Below are positions 51,469-60,597 of a DNA stretch of 64,000 bases, one piece after another (the first letter of the stretch is position 1; each line of letters opens with the position of its first letter). The translations under genes and the position numbers were made by a program. The stretch is from a virus, in IMG/VR virus record IMGVR_UViG_3300010373_000040, positions 1 to 64,000 of that record; one strand, 5' to 3'. Below the pieces are notes generated by a model that was not told where the DNA came from, ran no database searches, and worked only from the letters and a program-made list of their open reading frames with translations.

Positions 51469-51844
51469 AACCTATCACTTTGAGATACCTTTACACATCT
51501 ATCCTTTTAAGGTGTTGTTTAGTATGGGTGAATCAGATGAGGTCCTTCTCAAGAAATTGAAGAAGTATGGAGAGTTTCATCAAGAAGAGTCTGACAATCT
51601 CAAATTGACAGGTGTTGGAAGATGTATAATGTGTTTTGATTATAGGCTGGTAATTATAAGAATAGACCCATTGTTTTCTGAGAAGCATGAAACATTAGGA
51701 ACTATTAATCATGAAATACTCCATGCTGTTATCTATATATTAGATGCTTGTGGAGTTAAGTTAGAGAAAGGAGTTAGTGATGAGGCTTTTACTTACTTAA
51801 TGGGGTACATATCTGCAGAAATCCACAAGAAAATCAAACTTTAG
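51455..51844 (+). CDS. Zincin-like metallopeptidase-fold protein
   Basis: 129 residues. HEILH (H86, E87, H90) in INHEILHAVIYI is an HExxH zinc motif; a downstream acidic residue E110 (SDEAFTYL) could be the third ligand, as in Glu-zincins. Small proteins of this type are widespread in phages; substrate unknown. It lies in the pre-packaging block. Confidence 0.7.
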   Translation: MKPYKTYHFEIPLHIYPFKVLFSMGESDEVLLKKLKKYGEFHQEESDNLKLTGVGRCIMCFDYRLVIIRIDPLFSEKHETLGTINHEILHAVIYILDACGVKLEKGVSDEAFTYLMGYISAEIHKKIKL

Positions 51845-51864
51845 AAACACTTAAACAATAATAT

Positions 51865-52152
51865 ATGACAATTCTATTTCAACCTGACAGAGGGCATTTG
51901 ATCTTAACAAAGCCAGCAGAGCCTACAGAAAAGGAGCTTAAATTACCAGACCATCTTACTAAATCAAAAGTGAAGATATGGGATGTAGTAGCTTCTAATC
52001 CAGGTAATGTTCACCAAGTTGGTGAAAAGATTATTCTTACAGATGGGGCTAAAGTATTTACAATATCATTGCCTACTACAGAAGGTTCTATGGAATTCTG
52101 TACAGTGGATGATGACTGGGTATTTGGTAAAGTGGAAGATGTCGCTATCTAA
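51865..52152 (+). CDS. GroES-like co-chaperonin candidate
   Basis: 95 residues. HLILTKP, then IWDVVASNPG and QVGEKIILTDGAK, then WVFGKVEDVAI follow the strand order and loops of Hsp10/GroES. A region rich in Lys/Thr corresponds to the mobile loop. Phage GroES analogues (such as T4 gp31) adapt host GroEL for capsid folding. Sequence identity is low, so this is tentative; the nearness to capsid genes agrees. Confidence 0.5.
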   Translation: MTILFQPDRGHLILTKPAEPTEKELKLPDHLTKSKVKIWDVVASNPGNVHQVGEKIILTDGAKVFTISLPTTEGSMEFCTVDDDWVFGKVEDVAI

Positions 52153-52360
52153 CCTTCCAGAGGCTATAGTATCGAGGATTCAGAAAGCTAGAGGTTTAGC
52201 AACTGAATCCTCTTTATCTTTGCAGAAACAAAGGTTAGAGATTTGTGATAAGTGTCCTGAGAAGAAAATGATAGGGACTGAGGTTTGTGGCCTCTGTGGC
52301 TGTTTTTTGCAGCTCAAGACATTAGTAGAAGATGAACATTGTCAAATTAAGAAATGGTAG
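52139..52360 (+). CDS. Zinc-ribbon protein
   Basis: 73 residues from the ATG at 52139; it overlaps the previous gene by 14 bases. CDKCPEKK, CGLCGCFLQLKT and a C-terminal C-x-IKKW give four or more Cys in a zinc-ribbon arrangement common in small phage proteins. Function unknown. Confidence 0.6.
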   Translation: MSLSNLPEAIVSRIQKARGLATESSLSLQKQRLEICDKCPEKKMIGTEVCGLCGCFLQLKTLVEDEHCQIKKW

Positions 52361-52914
52361 ATATAGAAGAAATTACTATAGACAAGCTTATAAACGAATA
52401 TGGAGGAATTCATATTAGAGGGTATGAAGATTATATAGTCCTTCCGACAAGTGAAATATTTTCTATAAAGTTCAATACTATAAGAAAATTAGTTCCTCAG
52501 ATATTACATAAAAATGGAAAACCTTCGGCCTATAGACAAATTGTGGTAAGACAGCAGGGCAAAGACCCTGCCAGGAGGTTGATTCACAGAATTGTAGCAG
52601 AGACATTCATACCTAATCCAGAAAACAAACCTCAAGTGAATCACAAAGATGGTAATGGGTCTAATAACCATGTTGACAACTTAGAGTGGTGTACAGGTCA
52701 TGAAAATATGGCTCATAGCTTCAGAATATTAAAAAGAAGAATGGCTGTAGGAGAAAAAGTACATTTAAGTAAACTTACAGAAGAAGAGGTTATAATGATA
52801 CGAAAAATATATCCAAAGGGACATGCTACACAACAAGAGTTAGCCAAAATATTCAATTGTCATCCAACAACAATATATTCTGTTTTAAGTTACATAACAT
52901 GGAAACATATTTAA
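52354..52914 (+). CDS. HNH homing-type endonuclease
   Basis: 186 residues. HNH core VNHKDGNGSNNHVDNLEW is followed by C-T-x-x-E-N, and a C-terminal helix-turn-helix (ATQQELAKIFNCHPTTIYSV) that probably reads DNA. This architecture is typical of free-standing phage HNH endonucleases. It overlaps both neighbours, so insertion into this operon has been adapted or is old. Confidence 0.85.
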   Translation: MVDIEEITIDKLINEYGGIHIRGYEDYIVLPTSEIFSIKFNTIRKLVPQILHKNGKPSAYRQIVVRQQGKDPARRLIHRIVAETFIPNPENKPQVNHKDGNGSNNHVDNLEWCTGHENMAHSFRILKRRMAVGEKVHLSKLTEEEVIMIRKIYPKGHATQQELAKIFNCHPTTIYSVLSYITWKHI

Positions 52915-53705
52915 ATAGACCTACGTTTTTCGAGAAAGATCATAAATATTTAAATTTAACCACTGGTGAACAATACACGAGTGTTACACAACTACTCCAT
53001 AAGTATGCTCCAAAATTTGATGCTGATGTCATAGCTCAGAAATATGTAGCTAAAAGAACTGAAAACAAGCTTATAGCTGATTTAATGGCTAAATACGTAA
53101 TTTCTAAGGATTCTTTATTGGAGTCATTTGAGAATATTGGTTATGTAGAGACAGTAAAGCTTCTTTGGAGAGAAGAGAATGAGAGATCTTGTATTTCTGG
53201 TACAGCTTATCATAAGAAGAAAGAAAACATTGATTTAGCTACTATTGAAGTAGGTCAAGTCCCTGTAGAAATAGAGGATCTATACCAATTAATTGACGGC
53301 ACATATTTAGAGTTACTTATTTGGTCTAATGAATTAGGTATTGCAGGTCAGGCAGATAAGGTGATTATTGAGACTATTGGAGAAGACAGATTTGTAACCA
53401 TAATTGATTATAAAACAAACAAAGAGATTAAGAACTATAACTACCTTAACAAAAGAGATGGTACTCCAGTAATTAATGAGTATCTTTTAGCTCCAGTGAA
53501 CCATCTATGTAATTGTAATTATAACTTGTACCAATTACAACTAAATTTGTATGCGTATCTTTTGGTACAGTTTGGCTTTAAGATTAAAGGTGGAAAGATC
53601 ATCCATGTTACAGATAATGATAAGATTTATCCTTTAAATAATCATCAAGCAGATATTGAAGCTATTATAGAAGACTATCGAAATGGTTCAAAAAGAGATA
53701 ATTAA
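52899..53705 (+). CDS. PD-(D/E)XK nuclease (Cas4/RecB-like)
   Basis: 268 residues from the ATG at 52899; the frame extends to a TTG at 52857 inside the HNH gene. TSVTQLLHKYAP, GTAYHKKKE, AGQADKV (D153) and IIDYKTN (D170, K172) form the conserved nuclease order. Such proteins process DNA ends. Motif order matches the nuclease part of the giant virion protein at 5950-9672. Confidence 0.8.
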   Translation: METYLNRPTFFEKDHKYLNLTTGEQYTSVTQLLHKYAPKFDADVIAQKYVAKRTENKLIADLMAKYVISKDSLLESFENIGYVETVKLLWREENERSCISGTAYHKKKENIDLATIEVGQVPVEIEDLYQLIDGTYLELLIWSNELGIAGQADKVIIETIGEDRFVTIIDYKTNKEIKNYNYLNKRDGTPVINEYLLAPVNHLCNCNYNLYQLQLNLYAYLLVQFGFKIKGGKIIHVTDNDKIYPLNNHQADIEAIIEDYRNGSKRDN

Positions 53706-54207
53706 GAAGATTGCTGAAAGAGAAGAGCTTACAGAAAAGCAGGTTGAGGAAATAATCAAATCTCAAGGTGACTTTACTGTAAAGTCTATGAAAGAGGGAA
53801 AATCTATTAAATTGAGTAGGTATGGGAAGTTAGTCCCTATTGCCAGATTGAGAGATTATAGAGAGGGTAATATGCCTAAACCTAGTAGAAGGGTTAGAAT
53901 TAGAGCTAAACTTGATACTCCAACTAGTAAGAAGCTTCCTACCTACAGAAGTATTATTGATCCTGATAAGTTAGTAAGAGCGTTCTGGATAGATTCTATT
54001 GCTACAGATGATAACTTCTGTGAGCTGTTCTTGTCTCAAGAGGAAGTAGAATTAGAATATTCTAAATCCTTTACTACAACAAAGATATTTTACATGGATC
54101 ATAAGCCTAGAGAACAGGAAGGATTCTTTGTCTTGGGTTTAGAAGGGGTTATGAGCTATGTGATAGAAAGTGAGTTTAAAGCTAAATATGAAAGAATTTA
54201 TGATTGA
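53683..54207 (+). CDS. HU/IHF-like DNA-binding protein
   Basis: 174 residues. The first 60 residues (IIKKIAEREELTEKQVEEII, MKEGKSIKLSRYGKLVP) match the helical start and beta-arm base of HU/IHF. A basic arm-like segment follows, then about 90 extra residues not found in HU. IHF-like genes next to packaging genes are usual in crAss-like phages, probably for DNA bending. Confidence 0.7.
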   Translation: MVQKEIIKKIAEREELTEKQVEEIIKSQGDFTVKSMKEGKSIKLSRYGKLVPIARLRDYREGNMPKPSRRVRIRAKLDTPTSKKLPTYRSIIDPDKLVRAFWIDSIATDDNFCELFLSQEEVELEYSKSFTTTKIFYMDHKPREQEGFFVLGLEGVMSYVIESEFKAKYERIYD

Positions 54208-54463
54208 GTATAAGACTTATAGAAATAGATTTCATGGATTTACCATAGAAGCTTTTAAAATAATGGGGGCTTCTTGGGATGGTGAAGTAGCTAGAGTATT
54301 CACAGAGAATGGTACAGTGAGTAACGGTGGCTTTGTAACCGTTTCTGAGGATTTTTATAATAAGAATCTATCTGAATTAGTTTTTGGGTATCTTATAAAA
54401 GACGAAGAAAATATGATAACTCGTGATGAGTTTTCAAAAACTTACACACCTGTAACAGAATGA
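54188..54463 (+). CDS. Small protein before terminase
   Basis: 91 residues from the ATG at 54188; ATG 54200 is equally possible, and both overlap the HU-like gene. Mixed alpha/beta, no motif. Overlaps the next gene by four bases. Confidence 0.45.
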   Translation: MKEFMIEYKTYRNRFHGFTIEAFKIMGASWDGEVARVFTENGTVSNGGFVTVSEDFYNKNLSELVFGYLIKDEENMITRDEFSKTYTPVTE

Positions 54464-55044
54464 TTAAGTTATTTGAAGTAAATGATCAAGGAATACCTGA
54501 GATTTCTACAGAAGCTAGGACTATTCAGGTGTTTAAGAAGCTAATTACCAGAGATAAGGGTAGTGAAGGTGATCATGATGGTAGAAAGAAACATCAAGCT
54601 ACTAAAGAATTAGCTTTTATTTACTTCTATGCTAAGTTTGATAGTCCTTATGAGCAGTTTACAGTGGAGTCTGATAAGGTCCTACAGATTAAAAAAGCTG
54701 TTGGATTGGAAGATAAGTGGAAAATAGACTCAGATATAAAAGAGGCTATAGCTTATTTCCAGATGATTCAGAATACTAGATCAATGAAGCATTTAGCTTC
54801 TGTAGAAAATGCTATAGATAGCTTGTCTGATTATTTAAGAGATACTGATGTAAATGAAAGGATTAAAATAGGACCTAAGTCAGGGGAACTGGTGCATGAT
54901 CTCAACAAGTATAAGTCCTTGGCTAAGGAGATGCCTGATCTTATAGAGGCTTATCATAAGACTAAAGACCTTGTTAGAAAAGAATTACAAGAAGAACAAC
55001 AGTTAAGAGCTGGGAGAACTACTAATAAGTATACCGAAGGTTGA
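54460..55044 (+). CDS. Protein preceding large terminase, TerS candidate
   Basis: 194 residues, mainly helical with a charged C-terminus (KELQEEQQLRAGRTTNK). Its TGA overlaps the ATG of the large terminase gene (TGATG). Position and helical nature fit a small terminase subunit, but no HTH is evident, so this is a placement-based suggestion. Confidence 0.5.
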   Translation: MIKLFEVNDQGIPEISTEARTIQVFKKLITRDKGSEGDHDGRKKHQATKELAFIYFYAKFDSPYEQFTVESDKVLQIKKAVGLEDKWKIDSDIKEAIAYFQMIQNTRSMKHLASVENAIDSLSDYLRDTDVNERIKIGPKSGELVHDLNKYKSLAKEMPDLIEAYHKTKDLVRKELQEEQQLRAGRTTNKYTEG

Positions 55045-57098
55045 TGAGTAAACAAGACTTCAAGTTTAAAAGTACCTGGAAATTTAGGGAAGCTGCTATC
55101 CACTTTGAGAAGCATAAGTGCTACACCTTTCATATTCCAGGTACTTTTAGTTATTTTGAGTTTTGGGATGAAGAAAAGAGAAGATGTACAGAAGGTTATA
55201 TTGTAGGTGGTGTCAGAATTACAGGATACCACTATTTTTATCTTAACTACTGTCCTATCATACAGGTAAAGGCTATTGGAGTAAATGATGGTCTTAAAAA
55301 ACAAGCTGCAGAAAGGATTGAAGGGTTCCCTAAGTTTTGGGACCTAGATTGGAGGTACTTTACAGCTCTGGATATTGCTGAGTATGGTATATCAGAGGAA
55401 GACTATGCTAAACTCCCTGTAGAAATAGATATAGTATTAGATGAAGATAACACTTCTGGGGGTAAGCACTTTATCTGGTTAAAACCTAGAGGGGTTGGAG
55501 CTTCTTGGAAAGGTGCTTCTATGCCAGCCAGAAACTTCTTCTTTGTTAAGAATTCAAAATCTTACATGTTTGCTGAAAGTACTGAATATCTTAATAAGGA
55601 TGGTATTTTCAGTAAATTTTTGCTTTATAAGAACTTTATAAATGAACATACTCCCTTCTACAAATACACAGATGTAAAGAATGATCTAAACAAAATGCAC
55701 CTCAGAGCTTCTCACAAAGATATGAAGGGGAATGAGATTGGGTTTATGTCAGAGGTGATGGGAGTTGCTGTAGAAGGTAAGGATGATAAGGTCCGTGGGA
55801 AAAGGGGTAAGATTACTTTATTTGAAGAGTTTGGAGCATTTACTAATGCTGATAAATGTATAGAAGTTTCTAAGTCTTCTCATGAAGAAGGTAACTTGGT
55901 CTTTGGTACTATGGTCTGTTTTGGTACTGGAGGTACTGAGGGTAAGGCATTTGAATCTATGGAGAAGTTATTCTTCAATCCTATTTCTCAAGGAATGCTT
56001 AGATTCCACAACGTCTATGATGATGACTTAATTGGGACTGAATGTGGATTCTTCACTCCAGCTACATTCAACGTAGCATTTATAGATGAGGAAGGAAATA
56101 CTGATAGAGTTAAGTCTAAAGCATTTTTAGATAAGGAAAGAGAGAAGAAATTAAAGTCTCCAGATCCTAATGATGCTGCCAGAGCAAAAGCAGAACATCC
56201 TTATACTCCTCAGGAAGCTCTACTAAGAACCAGCAGTAACATCTTCCCTAAAGCAGAATTACTATCTTGGAAGACTGAATTAGTTTCTACTAGAAAAGCT
56301 GTAAATCTTGCTATTTATGGAGATTTAGAGGATACTAAAACAGGGGTCAAATTCAGACCTAATCCTGATGCCAGGCCTGTTATGAAATATCCTCATGATA
56401 AGAAAGAAGATAATACTGGTTGTATAACTATATGGGAAACACCTTTTAGGAAGGATGGGATAATATATGACAACATGTATATCCTAGTAGTCGATCCATA
56501 TATGCATGATACCACTACAGGAGATTCCTTGGGAGCAGCCTATGTTATTAAGAACATAAACCCTTTATCTAAACCAGATGATATTATAGTAGCTTCTTTG
56601 GTTGGAAGACCTGCTACAATGGATATTTTTCATAAAAAAGTTAGACAATTATCAGAATACTACAATGCTAAAATTGGATTTGAAAACAACGCTGGTCAAG
56701 CTTTATTGGCCTACTTTAAGGCTAATAGAAAAATGCAACTACTTGCTCCAGAGTTCTCTCTAGGGTTCAATGAAAATATCCCTAAATCTGGAGTCAGAAG
56801 AGGATATGGTATGCATATAGACCAAAGAAGAAAAGATATAGGTCTTAGCTATTTAGCTGATTGGCTTATTAAAGAATGGACTGTAACTGAAGAAGGAGAA
56901 GTTCTGTATAATTATCATAAAATCTATGATATAGGTCTATTAGAGGAGTTGATTAAGTTCAATCCTGATAGTAACTATGATAGAATTTCTGCTATGGTAG
57001 TTGGAATGTTCCACCAAAAGGAGATTGAGTGGAAATATGGTAATAAGGCTTTCGCTAAAACCCAATCTTCTGCCTTTTTTACCAACGTTCATTACTAG
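55044..57098 (+). CDS. Large terminase subunit (TerL)
   Basis: 684 residues from the ATG at 55044. ATPase: Walker A-like KPRGVGASWKG (147-157), Walker B-like ITLFEEFG (257-264, E261/E262). Nuclease: ILVVDPYM with D484 and later acidic residues. TerL packages DNA into the prohead and cuts it. It is followed by portal and capsid genes in standard order. Confidence 0.9.
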   Translation: MSKQDFKFKSTWKFREAAIHFEKHKCYTFHIPGTFSYFEFWDEEKRRCTEGYIVGGVRITGYHYFYLNYCPIIQVKAIGVNDGLKKQAAERIEGFPKFWDLDWRYFTALDIAEYGISEEDYAKLPVEIDIVLDEDNTSGGKHFIWLKPRGVGASWKGASMPARNFFFVKNSKSYMFAESTEYLNKDGIFSKFLLYKNFINEHTPFYKYTDVKNDLNKMHLRASHKDMKGNEIGFMSEVMGVAVEGKDDKVRGKRGKITLFEEFGAFTNADKCIEVSKSSHEEGNLVFGTMVCFGTGGTEGKAFESMEKLFFNPISQGMLRFHNVYDDDLIGTECGFFTPATFNVAFIDEEGNTDRVKSKAFLDKEREKKLKSPDPNDAARAKAEHPYTPQEALLRTSSNIFPKAELLSWKTELVSTRKAVNLAIYGDLEDTKTGVKFRPNPDARPVMKYPHDKKEDNTGCITIWETPFRKDGIIYDNMYILVVDPYMHDTTTGDSLGAAYVIKNINPLSKPDDIIVASLVGRPATMDIFHKKVRQLSEYYNAKIGFENNAGQALLAYFKANRKMQLLAPEFSLGFNENIPKSGVRRGYGMHIDQRRKDIGLSYLADWLIKEWTVTEEGEVLYNYHKIYDIGLLEELIKFNPDSNYDRISAMVVGMFHQKEIEWKYGNKAFAKTQSSAFFTNVHY

Positions 57099-57109
57099 TA
57101 ATATTTGTA

Positions 57110-57117
57110 TATATTTG
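57110..57117 (+). promoter_or_regulatory. Possible -7 box before portal gene
   Basis: TATATTTG fits TAnnTTTG, 15 bases before the portal ATG. No good TTTG element at -33. Confidence 0.35.
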
Positions 57118-57132
57118 TAAAAATCACTACTC

Positions 57133-59568
57133 ATGGCTAAAGCTACCAGACAGAAATTACTATATTCTAAGAAAAATAAAGATTGGAGAAGGGAGTCTGT
57201 AGCATATTACTACCAGAGATGTAGACCAAACAATATACTTTTTCAGACATTATATAAAGCAGCTAATGGTGAGATAGATACTACTGACTATTCCTACATA
57301 ACTAATCCTTATGGGAATGCTGTAGCTACTAGACCTGAATTACAATCATATCCTGCTAAACTTAGAAACTATCCTATTATCCCAGAGATCATCCAATTGT
57401 TATTGGGAGAAAAGAGAGATAGACCTCTTTTAAGTTCTGTAATAGCTATTAATCCAGATACTATCAATAGAAAGAAAGCTGAGCAAGTTATTGCCATGAA
57501 AGGAGCTTTACAGCAAACCTTTGTAAATACTCTTAATGCTTTAGGGATGGATACTGGATTAGATACTAAACCAGTTCCTCCTTTAGATGAGTTTATGACT
57601 TCTCTGGATGATAATTGGGCTGATCAGAGATCTGTAGTAGGTCAGGAAGTACTTAATTACATCATTGAGGACCTAGATATTCCTGAGAAGTTTATACAGG
57701 CTTTTAAACATTGGTTAGTAACAGCTACTACCTATACTATTAAAGATGTAATCAATGAAGATATTGTCTATAGAATCCTAAACCCTAAACATGTTGGATT
57801 TATAGCAGATGAAAATACTGAATATGTAGAGGATGCTGAAGCTGTCTGTGTGGATGAGTACATGTCCAAAGCTTCATTTTTAGACAGATATTGGTCTTTA
57901 ATTCAAGAAACTATTATAGCTAATCCTGATCAGACAGAAAAGCAAACTAGAGAAGACCTTACTGATACTATAGATAGAGATGATAGATATACTACTAATA
58001 ATCTTATCACAACCTTTGGCTCTTCCAGTAATTTATCTTCTGGTTTTTCTACAAGTTTGTATGATACTAACTTGTCTAGCTCTCAATTTATAGGGGTACT
58101 CGGTGAGAACATTAAGGTCAGTTATGTGAACTGGACCTCAATGAAGCTTATTAAGAAAGTAGCTATAATGAATGAAACAGGAGAATTAGAGACTATAATG
58201 GTTCCTGATGATTATAAAGTAGAACCAGCTTTTGGTGAAACTCTTATTGAAGAGTACTGGGTAAATGAGAAGTGGGAGGGGTATGTAGTAGATAATGATA
58301 AATTCTATTTTGGGGTACAACCTATCCCTATTCAAAGAAATGGTATCAATAATAAATCTTCTTGTAAGAATCTTATTAATGGTAGAATCAGAAGAATGGG
58401 TGATAGAAAGGCTTTATCTGTTGTAGAGCTTTTAATGCCTTTCCAACATCTATATAACTTTGGTCACTATAAGTTAAATAACATCTTAGCTAAGAATAAG
58501 GAGAAATTACTTCTTATGCCAATGGGATTAATGCCTGATAAAAATGGCTGGGATATGTATACTACTATGTATCATGCAGATGCTAATGGTTTTATGTGGG
58601 TTGATGAAACCAAAGAGAACTTTATTACTGCAGTAAACGCTATTAAAGCTATTGATCTAGGTCTTGGTAATTATATAGAGTTTATGTATAGGTATCTACA
58701 GAATATTAAAGCTGAGGCTGAAGGAGTGGTAGGTATCAATCCTCAAAGAAAGGCTGCTGTATCTGCTGGAGATGGATTAGGTACTACACAAACTGCTATA
58801 GCTCAATCTAGTGTTATTACTGCAGATCTATTTGAAGACTTTGAGAAGTTCCAGGAGAAAGATCTTTGTGGGCTTTTGGACCTATCTAAATTTGCTTACA
58901 TCAGTGGTAAGAAAGCAGCTTATTTGAACTCTGCAGGTAGAACAGCTTTCCTTGAGATTAATGCTGAAGATGAAGACTTCTCTGAATCTGAGTTTGGTGT
59001 TAAGGTATCTTCTTCTGCTAAAGAGAAAGAGAAGTTTGATAAGATGAAGCAATTTGCTGAGACTTTAGCTAGTCAGAAAGTTAAAGCTTCTCAATTAGCT
59101 GCTATACTTAATGCTGAATCTAACTTTGGTAAGTTAGTTACAGAACTTAAAGAAATTGAAGCTCAAGAAGATGCTCTAGCGCAACAAACTGCTCAAGCAG
59201 AAGCTGACTTCAAGAACCAAGAGCTACAGAGTAAAATGCAGTTAGAGCAACAGAAGATTAATCTTAAAATGTATGAGATTGATCAGAATAACATCACTGC
59301 TGAGAAGGTAGCTCTTATTCAGTCTGAGACTCAATTATTAGGATTGGATAAGAATCTTAATGGGGTAGATGATTCTCTAGAGGTAGAGAAAAATGCTTTA
59401 GCTAGAGATAAGCATCTTAATGAGATGGGTTTAAAGCAAAGAGAGCTTGATATGAAAGCTAGTGAAACTAAGATAAAGGCCGATACAGAGATATATAAAG
59501 CTGATACAATGCTTAAAATCGCCCAGGAAAACCAAAATAAAGCAGAAATTAAAGCTAAAAAGAAATAA
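57133..59568 (+). CDS. Portal protein
   Basis: 811 residues. Position directly after TerL, size, and features such as IIPEIIQLLLGEKRDRP, VVELLMPFQHLYNFGHYKLN and a long C-terminal Gln/Lys/Glu coiled coil (about residues 680-811) match crAss-like portals. It forms the dodecameric DNA gate of the capsid. The coiled coil probably makes the inner barrel or crown. Confidence 0.85.
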   Translation: MAKATRQKLLYSKKNKDWRRESVAYYYQRCRPNNILFQTLYKAANGEIDTTDYSYITNPYGNAVATRPELQSYPAKLRNYPIIPEIIQLLLGEKRDRPLLSSVIAINPDTINRKKAEQVIAMKGALQQTFVNTLNALGMDTGLDTKPVPPLDEFMTSLDDNWADQRSVVGQEVLNYIIEDLDIPEKFIQAFKHWLVTATTYTIKDVINEDIVYRILNPKHVGFIADENTEYVEDAEAVCVDEYMSKASFLDRYWSLIQETIIANPDQTEKQTREDLTDTIDRDDRYTTNNLITTFGSSSNLSSGFSTSLYDTNLSSSQFIGVLGENIKVSYVNWTSMKLIKKVAIMNETGELETIMVPDDYKVEPAFGETLIEEYWVNEKWEGYVVDNDKFYFGVQPIPIQRNGINNKSSCKNLINGRIRRMGDRKALSVVELLMPFQHLYNFGHYKLNNILAKNKEKLLLMPMGLMPDKNGWDMYTTMYHADANGFMWVDETKENFITAVNAIKAIDLGLGNYIEFMYRYLQNIKAEAEGVVGINPQRKAAVSAGDGLGTTQTAIAQSSVITADLFEDFEKFQEKDLCGLLDLSKFAYISGKKAAYLNSAGRTAFLEINAEDEDFSESEFGVKVSSSAKEKEKFDKMKQFAETLASQKVKASQLAAILNAESNFGKLVTELKEIEAQEDALAQQTAQAEADFKNQELQSKMQLEQQKINLKMYEIDQNNITAEKVALIQSETQLLGLDKNLNGVDDSLEVEKNALARDKHLNEMGLKQRELDMKASETKIKADTEIYKADTMLKIAQENQNKAEIKAKKK

Positions 59569-59569
59569 G

Positions 59570-59776
59570 ATGAAAAAACTAAGAGATATTCCTACAGATG
59601 CTTATACTAAGTATGCTAAGGGTGGCATTCATATCAAAGCTGCCAACAAAGGGAAATTTGACGCCACTAAAAAGAGGACTGGAGAGTCTACTGAAGAGTT
59701 AACTCATTCTAAAAATCCAGTCACAAAGAAGCGGGCTATATTTGCTCAAAACGCCTCTCACTGGAAAAAGAAATAG
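59570..59776 (+). CDS. Small conserved head-region protein
   Basis: 68 residues, very basic: GGIHIKAANKGKFDATKKRT, then AIFAQNASHWKK. This short family recurs in crAss-like and other Bacteroidetes phages beside portal or capsid genes. Structural role unknown; DNA or portal contact is possible given its charge. Confidence 0.6.
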   Translation: MKKLRDIPTDAYTKYAKGGIHIKAANKGKFDATKKRTGESTEELTHSKNPVTKKRAIFAQNASHWKKK

Positions 59777-59778
59777 TT

Positions 59779-60495
59779 ATGCCAGATAATAAGCCAAAGA
59801 AAAAAGCTGCAGCAACTCCTAAACCTAGTGTTTTAAGAATAGCTGATTATAATGAATATGTCTCTAGAAAAAGAGCCTATGATGATAGTTCCACCACCTA
59901 TCAGAACTCTATAGACAATCATAATAAACTTTTAGCTATAGGCATGAAGAAGACAGGCTCTTCTAAACCCACAAAAGATGAAGCTGATGAAATGCTAGTT
60001 ACTGGTGGAACCATGAATAATTTTAAGCATTCTTATACAGATGAATCAGGTAATACAGTAAATAAGAAAGCTAAACTTTTTCAAACCACATCTTCTAAAA
60101 TAGCTCCAGTTAAAACTAATACCTATACAGGAAAAGCTTTAACAGATGCTGATGGGGTATCTTATCAACAAGAAACTACCATTCCTATTTATAAAGCTCC
60201 TTCTCAGAGAGTAGCTTATGATGATTCTATTGATAGAAAGGCAGCAGAGATAGTTAAACAACAAGCTCCTGCAGAAAAGGCTAGAGATCTTCATGCTAAA
60301 AGAAGTGTAGGGGGCTATAAGAAGGTAGCTTCTTCTGATCCTAAATATAAGAATTTGAGAGAATATTCTACCTACAAACAGAATTCTGATAGTTTGGTAG
60401 AAGATCCATTTAAGAAGAAAATGATTGAAAATAGAAATAAGACACTTTCTAAACCTACTACAAAGGCACTTCCTAAGAGAAATTCTGGAACTTGA
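59779..60495 (+). CDS. Head-region protein, probably disordered
   Basis: 238 residues, Lys/Ala/Thr-rich, low complexity, few hydrophobic blocks. It lies between portal and scaffold-like genes. A capsid-internal or assembly role is inferred from context. No family recognised. Confidence 0.45.
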   Translation: MPDNKPKKKAAATPKPSVLRIADYNEYVSRKRAYDDSSTTYQNSIDNHNKLLAIGMKKTGSSKPTKDEADEMLVTGGTMNNFKHSYTDESGNTVNKKAKLFQTTSSKIAPVKTNTYTGKALTDADGVSYQQETTIPIYKAPSQRVAYDDSIDRKAAEIVKQQAPAEKARDLHAKRSVGGYKKVASSDPKYKNLREYSTYKQNSDSLVEDPFKKKMIENRNKTLSKPTTKALPKRNSGT

Positions 60496-60562
60496 TAAGA
60501 AATAGGATAATAGAGTTTCTAGATTTTAAAAATAACAGAGGTTTTAACACAAACCTATTTTA

Positions 60563-60570
60563 TATATTTG
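60563..60570 (+). promoter_or_regulatory. Candidate late promoter -7 box
   Basis: TATATTTG lies 28 bases before the scaffold-like ATG. Only a TTTT-type -33 element is seen upstream (60542-60545). A CACTAAACTAAACA leader follows. Confidence 0.45.
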
Positions 60571-60597
60571 AGTACCTACACACTAAACTAAACACTT

